Assembly (NCBI GenBank): GCA_002358875.1
Contig: DEPS01000196.1
Location: forward strand, 1-6,729
Source of the DNA: Lachnospiraceae bacterium UBA3386
GTDB lineage: Bacteria > Bacillota > Clostridia > Lachnospirales > Lachnospiraceae
Direction: 5' to 3'
Length of the DNA stretch: 6,729 bases
Numbering within the stretch: position 1 is the stretch's first letter; each line of letters opens with the position of its first letter. This document shows, in pieces, positions 4,622 through 6,729 of the stretch. The position numbers were made by a program, and so were the translations under genes. Below the pieces are notes generated by a model. The model did not search any database. It had not been told where the DNA came from and saw only the letters and a program-made list of their open reading frames with translations.

Positions 4622-6103
4622 TCAGTTGAACAGCCTGCGGATACATACGATGTGCATGAAATCCGCTCTTGAAGTGGTAATGCCGTGGCGTTCATCCTGT
4701 GCATGAACGATCATGCCATCACCCATATACAGACCCACGTGACCGTAGTAGCAGACTATATCTCCCGCACGGGCTTCCGAAAGTGACGAAACAGGCACTC
4801 CGACGCTGCGCTGGGAGGCGTCGTAGTGAGGAAGACGGAAACCGAAATTCCCGTAAACCGACATAACAAATCCTGAACAGTCCGCCCCGTGCGTCAGACT
4901 CGTACCGCCCCATACATAGGGATTGCCGATAAACTGTGTCGCAAATTCGATTACCGCCTGGCCCGACTCCGCACCTGCCTGGCTGACCGCCACCTGTGCG
5001 ACGTTTGCCTGTGCTGCTGCAGCATCTGCTGCGCGGAGCGCCACCTCAACGACTGCCGTCGCGGTTTCTTCTTCCTGTCCGGAAGCGACATCCGCTCTTG
5101 CCTGTGCTACTTCAGCAACAGCATCAGCCTTCCTGGCCTTGCGCTCTTCATGATCAGCACGTTCTTTAACGTTGGACCTTTTAATCCGCTCTGCTTCCTG
5201 TCTTGAAGATTCCGCAACAGGATAGGCCATGCTGAGCGTCACATCAGATGTCTGGATATAACCCTCTCCCTTATCAGTAAGGATTCCGATCCAGCCGCCG
5301 TCGCTCTCCATGATCTCATACTGATCACCCGCTTCAGCCTTGGCGATAACTTTGGAATAATCGTCTGAATCCTGATGGATCTCCTTTTCTTTTCCCTTTT
5401 CAACCTTCGCGACAGGTTTGCTGGCAATATCCGACAGAGCCTGGGCCTGCTCCCCTTCCACAAGATACTCGTTCATGGCATATCCAATGACATTGCCGGA
5501 ACGGACCCTTGACCACCTTTCATTCTCTTTTCGAAGTACCACAGCGACGTCGTTTCCGTACATCTTGCCAACCACTTCGCTCCCGAGAGAAGGTTCCGCA
5601 TGAAGATTAAGATATACATTAGGTGATGCAACAACGATATTCTTATCAGCAGCTTCGGGCTTCTGTACCATGGAAGATTCTGTGGATGCAGTCTGGGACA
5701 CATCCGTCAGCCCGGGAATTTCAAAATTGTTAACAACGTCATTATTTGCCAGAGAAACTGAGAGCTCGGGAAGTACAATATCGTTGTAAGATTCCACAGC
5801 CTCGTTATAAGAATGCTCTTCCGCCAGGGCTTCTGACTGATCCGCATCAAGGACTTTCTCCCCAAGAAAAGCCGTAATATTCGACTCCTCAGCGCTCTCC
5901 TCTTTTGCAGCTGTATTTTCCGGATCAGCGTCCTGTAAACCCAGAAACTCAGCTACTGAGCCATCTGTATCTTTATGATGTGCATCCGTTATTGAAGGAC
6001 CTTCCGGCGCGGTTTCATTCGCTAAAACCGGATTGGCAGCTATGGATGCAATCGCTGTAACTGATAAAAGCCCTGAAAACAGTTTTATCTTTTTTAAGTT
6101 CAT
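4622..6103 (-). CDS. Secreted SH3b-NlpC/P60 peptidoglycan endopeptidase
   Basis: A 493-aa exported cell-wall hydrolase. The signal peptide is clear: Lys-rich start, hydrophobic core LFSGLLSVTAIASIAA and a VLA cleavage site after Ala28. A low-complexity acidic region (30-150) follows. A bacterial SH3 domain lies at about 155-215 (LNLHAEPSLGSEVVGKM, then ERWSRVRSGNVIGYAMNEYL), with a second, more diverged one at about 232-290 (GDQYEIMESDGGWIGIL). Next is an Ala/Glu/Arg-rich, probably helical spacer (295-380). The C-terminal NlpC/P60 (C40) domain (381-493) has catalytic Cys409 in GADCSGF, His455 in GHVGLYMGDG and His467 in VHAQD. Family members cut the gamma-D-Glu to meso-DAP or Lys bond in stem peptides; the SH3b domains bind wall peptide. 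The ATG follows GGAGG (6108-6112). It has its own promoter, a WalR-like box and a terminator. The family call is certain; the exact bond cleaved is inferred. Confidence 0.95.
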   Translation of the reverse strand: MNLKKIKLFSGLLSVTAIASIAANPVLANETAPEGPSITDAHHKDTDGSVAEFLGLQDADPENTAAKEESAEESNITAFLGEKVLDADQSEALAEEHSYNEAVESYNDIVLPELSVSLANNDVVNNFEIPGLTDVSQTASTESSMVQKPEAADKNIVVASPNVYLNLHAEPSLGSEVVGKMYGNDVAVVLRKENERWSRVRSGNVIGYAMNEYLVEGEQAQALSDIASKPVAKVEKGKEKEIHQDSDDYSKVIAKAEAGDQYEIMESDGGWIGILTDKGEGYIQTSDVTLSMAYPVAESSRQEAERIKRSNVKERADHEERKARKADAVAEVAQARADVASGQEEETATAVVEVALRAADAAAAQANVAQVAVSQAGAESGQAVIEFATQFIGNPYVWGGTSLTHGADCSGFVMSVYGNFGFRLPHYDASQRSVGVPVSSLSEARAGDIVCYYGHVGLYMGDGMIVHAQDERHGITTSRADFMHIVCIRRLFN

Positions 6104-6180
6104 CGTGCCTCCATCTGATTGTCTTTAAACCATTTAAAACTAATAAATATTTTTAATAATCATTACAGACATTTTGTTAT

Positions 6181-6198
6181 TGTTACAAATTTGTTACA
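6181..6198. promoter_or_regulatory. WalR-like box in the endopeptidase promoter
   Basis: The minus strand reads TGTAAC-AAATT-TGTAAC, an exact fit to the WalR (YycF) consensus TGTWAH-N5-TGTWAH. The plus strand also fits, as TGTTAC-AAATT-TGTTAC, because the centre is the palindrome ACAAATTTGT. A further single half-site TGTAAT lies at 6162-6167 (minus). WalR controls cell-wall hydrolases of just this type in Firmicutes. The box covers roughly +2 to +19, a position more usual for repression than activation. Confidence 0.6.
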
Positions 6199-6206
6199 TC
6201 TTGATC

Positions 6207-6235
6207 ACTATACCAAATATGCTGTACCCTGTCAA
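6207..6235 (-). promoter_or_regulatory. SigA-type promoter of the NlpC/P60 gene
   Basis: Minus-strand TTGACA (6230-6235, perfect) and TATAGT (6207-6212, five of six) are spaced exactly 17 bp apart. The predicted start near 6200 gives an AT-rich leader of about 97 bases. Confidence 0.85.
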
Positions 6236-6245
6236 GTTGACGCCA

Positions 6246-6261
6246 CATATTCTAGAGTATG
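6246..6261. promoter_or_regulatory. 16-bp palindrome upstream of the endopeptidase -35
   Basis: CATATTCTAGAGTATG is self-complementary along its whole length except for one T-G pair (6250/6257). Its centre is about 54 bp upstream of the predicted start, just upstream of the -35, where activators commonly bind. No known operator was recognised. Confidence 0.4.
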
Positions 6262-6266
6262 TAGTG

Positions 6267-6309
6267 TACTGAAACAGATACATGATGGTGTATAAGAGCA
6301 CTTTCAGTA
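6267..6309. repeat. Two-tier inverted repeat upstream of the endopeptidase promoter
   Basis: TACTGAAA (6267-6274) and TTTCAGTA (6302-6309) form an exact 8-bp outer stem. ATACA (6278-6282) and TGTAT (6289-6293) form a nested inner stem with a six-base loop. It sits between the tRNA terminator and the endopeptidase promoter, has no T-run and no flanking target duplication that I could see. Confidence 0.4.
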
Positions 6310-6340
6310 AGAAAAATCATTAATTCTACAGCCATGCGAC

Positions 6341-6372
6341 AAAAAAACACCCGCCTTTAAAAAGCGGGTGTT
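6341..6372 (-). terminator. Strong intrinsic terminator of the tRNA cluster
   Basis: AACACCCGC (6346-6354) and GCGGGTGTT (6364-6372) pair perfectly around a nine-base loop. On the minus strand the stem runs straight into seven T (complement of 6341-6347). It ends the minus-strand tRNA transcript after tRNA-Leu. Confidence 0.93.
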
Positions 6373-6377
6373 CTTCT

Positions 6378-6401
6378 TTGCAGCATTTTATATGGCTGCA
6401 A
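6378..6401 (-). other. Hairpin abutting the tRNA-Leu 3' end
   Basis: TTGCAGC (6378-6384) and GCTGCAA (6395-6401) form a perfect 7-bp stem with a ten-base AT-rich loop. In the transcript it begins at the first base after the tRNA-Leu discriminator and precedes the terminator. It could guide or hinder 3' processing of the precursor; that role is inference. Confidence 0.5.
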
Positions 6402-6487
6402 TGCCGGCAGTCGGGCTCGAACCGACACTCGATTTAAGTCGAACGGGATTTTAAGTCCCGCGCGTCTGCCAATTCCGCCATGCCGGC
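6402..6487 (-). tRNA. tRNA-Leu (anticodon TAA)
   Basis: A class II tRNA of 86 bases. The acceptor stem GCCGGCA/TGCCGGC is perfect with discriminator A (complement of 6402), as leucine tRNAs require. The D-arm GCG...CGC carries AATTGG. The anticodon stem CGGGA/TCCCG holds loop CTTAAAA, giving anticodon TAA (complement of 6451-6453). The long variable arm with a TCGA/TCGA stem and CTTAAA loop is the class II mark. The T-arm GTCGG/CCGAC closes TTCGAGC. CCA is not encoded. It is last in a minus-strand tRNA cluster, 114 bases after the CAT tRNA. Confidence 0.96.
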
Positions 6488-6601
6488 AGAAAAATCGTTA
6501 AACCCGTTTTCAAAAAACAGCTTTCACTCGCTTTTCAGTTATAAAGAACCAGCGAAGATCGGACAGTCATTGTCGTTTAACGAGCGGCCAAAACAGAGAA
6601 A

Positions 6602-6675
6602 TGGATCCTCGGGGACTCGAACCCAGGACCGACCGGTTATGAGCCGGTTGCTCTAACCAACTGAGCTAAGGATCC
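6602..6675 (-). tRNA. tRNA with CAT anticodon (elongator Met, or Ile2)
   Basis: A 74-base cloverleaf: acceptor GGATCCT/AGGATCC with discriminator A, D-stem GCTC/GAGC, anticodon stem ACCGG/CCGGT, loop CTCATAA (anticodon CAT) and variable loop CGGTC. The T-loop is TTCGAGT. The paired first acceptor base and lack of three G-C pairs in the anticodon stem exclude an initiator. CTCATAA and the D-arm TTAGCTCAGTTGGTTAGAGC resemble both clostridial elongator tRNA-Met and the lysidine-modified tRNA-Ile2, which the sequence alone cannot separate. The T-stem CTGGG/CCCCG has a T-C mismatch at its second pair. CCA is not encoded. Confidence 0.88.
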
Positions 6676-6707
6676 AAAAAAGTTATGAATTCATACAAAT
6701 CATAACA

Positions 6708-6729
6708 TGACTCCGACGGGAATCGAACC
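6708..6729 (-). tRNA. Partial tRNA, 3' end only, cut by the window edge
   Basis: The minus strand gives a T-loop TTCGATT, the 3' T-stem CCCGT, the 3' acceptor strand CGGAGTC and discriminator A (complement of 6708). The other T-stem side starts GG at the edge. The anticodon lies outside the window, so the identity cannot be told. It is the third member of the minus-strand cluster, 32 bases upstream of the CAT tRNA, and CCA is not encoded. The spacer (6676-6707) has an inverted repeat GTTATG/CATAAC and a 12-bp palindrome TATGAATTCATA. Confidence 0.8.

Noticed and set aside
6540..6575. Separate promoter for tRNA-Leu in the spacer (TATAAC on the minus strand)
   Set aside because: There is no acceptable -35 at 16-18 bp, and co-transcription with the upstream tRNA genes is simpler.
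6602..6675. Initiator tRNA-fMet
   Set aside because: The first acceptor pair is G-C rather than a mismatch, and the anticodon stem lacks the three G-C pairs next to the loop that mark initiators.

Overview
The window looks like a chromosomal segment of an anaerobic Firmicute of class Clostridia, most plausibly a butyrate-forming Lachnospiraceae-type bacterium. The reasons are the clostridial-type EtfB/EtfA pair and 3-hydroxybutyryl-CoA dehydrogenase, a long-form HPF, a secreted SH3b-NlpC/P60 endopeptidase, strong AGGAGG-type ribosome binding sites, and tRNA genes without an encoded CCA. No database search was possible, so the taxon is an inference.

Layout. Bases 1-306 hold no supportable gene. 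They contain an exact 24-bp tandem duplication (196-243) directly in front of a near-consensus promoter (247-275), which drives a + strand tRNA-Arg(ACG) (307-380) followed by its own intrinsic terminator (383-414). Everything else that codes is on the minus strand. Read in the direction of transcription, from high to low coordinates, the order is: a partial tRNA at the window edge (6708-6729), a tRNA with CAT anticodon (6602-6675), tRNA-Leu(TAA) (6402-6487), a strong terminator (6341-6372), an exported SH3b/NlpC-P60 cell-wall hydrolase (4622-6103) with a consensus promoter and a WalR-like box, its terminator (4561-4595), long-form HPF (3815-4342), hbd (2768-3646), etfB (1706-2509), etfA (684-1688), and a terminator (500-539).

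How the genes work together. Hbd reduces acetoacetyl-CoA to 3-hydroxybutyryl-CoA. EtfAB is the flavin electron carrier that normally couples butyryl-CoA dehydrogenase to NADH and ferredoxin. These are two parts of the acetyl-CoA to butyryl-CoA pathway, but thl, crt and bcd are not beside them, and about 258 bp with hairpins separates hbd from etfBA. HPF (ribosome hibernation) and the NlpC/P60 protein (peptidoglycan remodelling) are separate functions with their own promoters and terminators.

The most interesting material is non-coding. An array of four TGCwCAAw half-sites forms two interleaved inverted repeats over the hpf promoter. An 18-bp element just downstream of the endopeptidase promoter matches the WalR box on both strands. 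The other items are the tandem duplication upstream of the tRNA-Arg promoter, structured leaders, and a C9A9 homopolymer junction between hpf and hbd. I found no CRISPR array, mobile element or obvious new multi-gene system.
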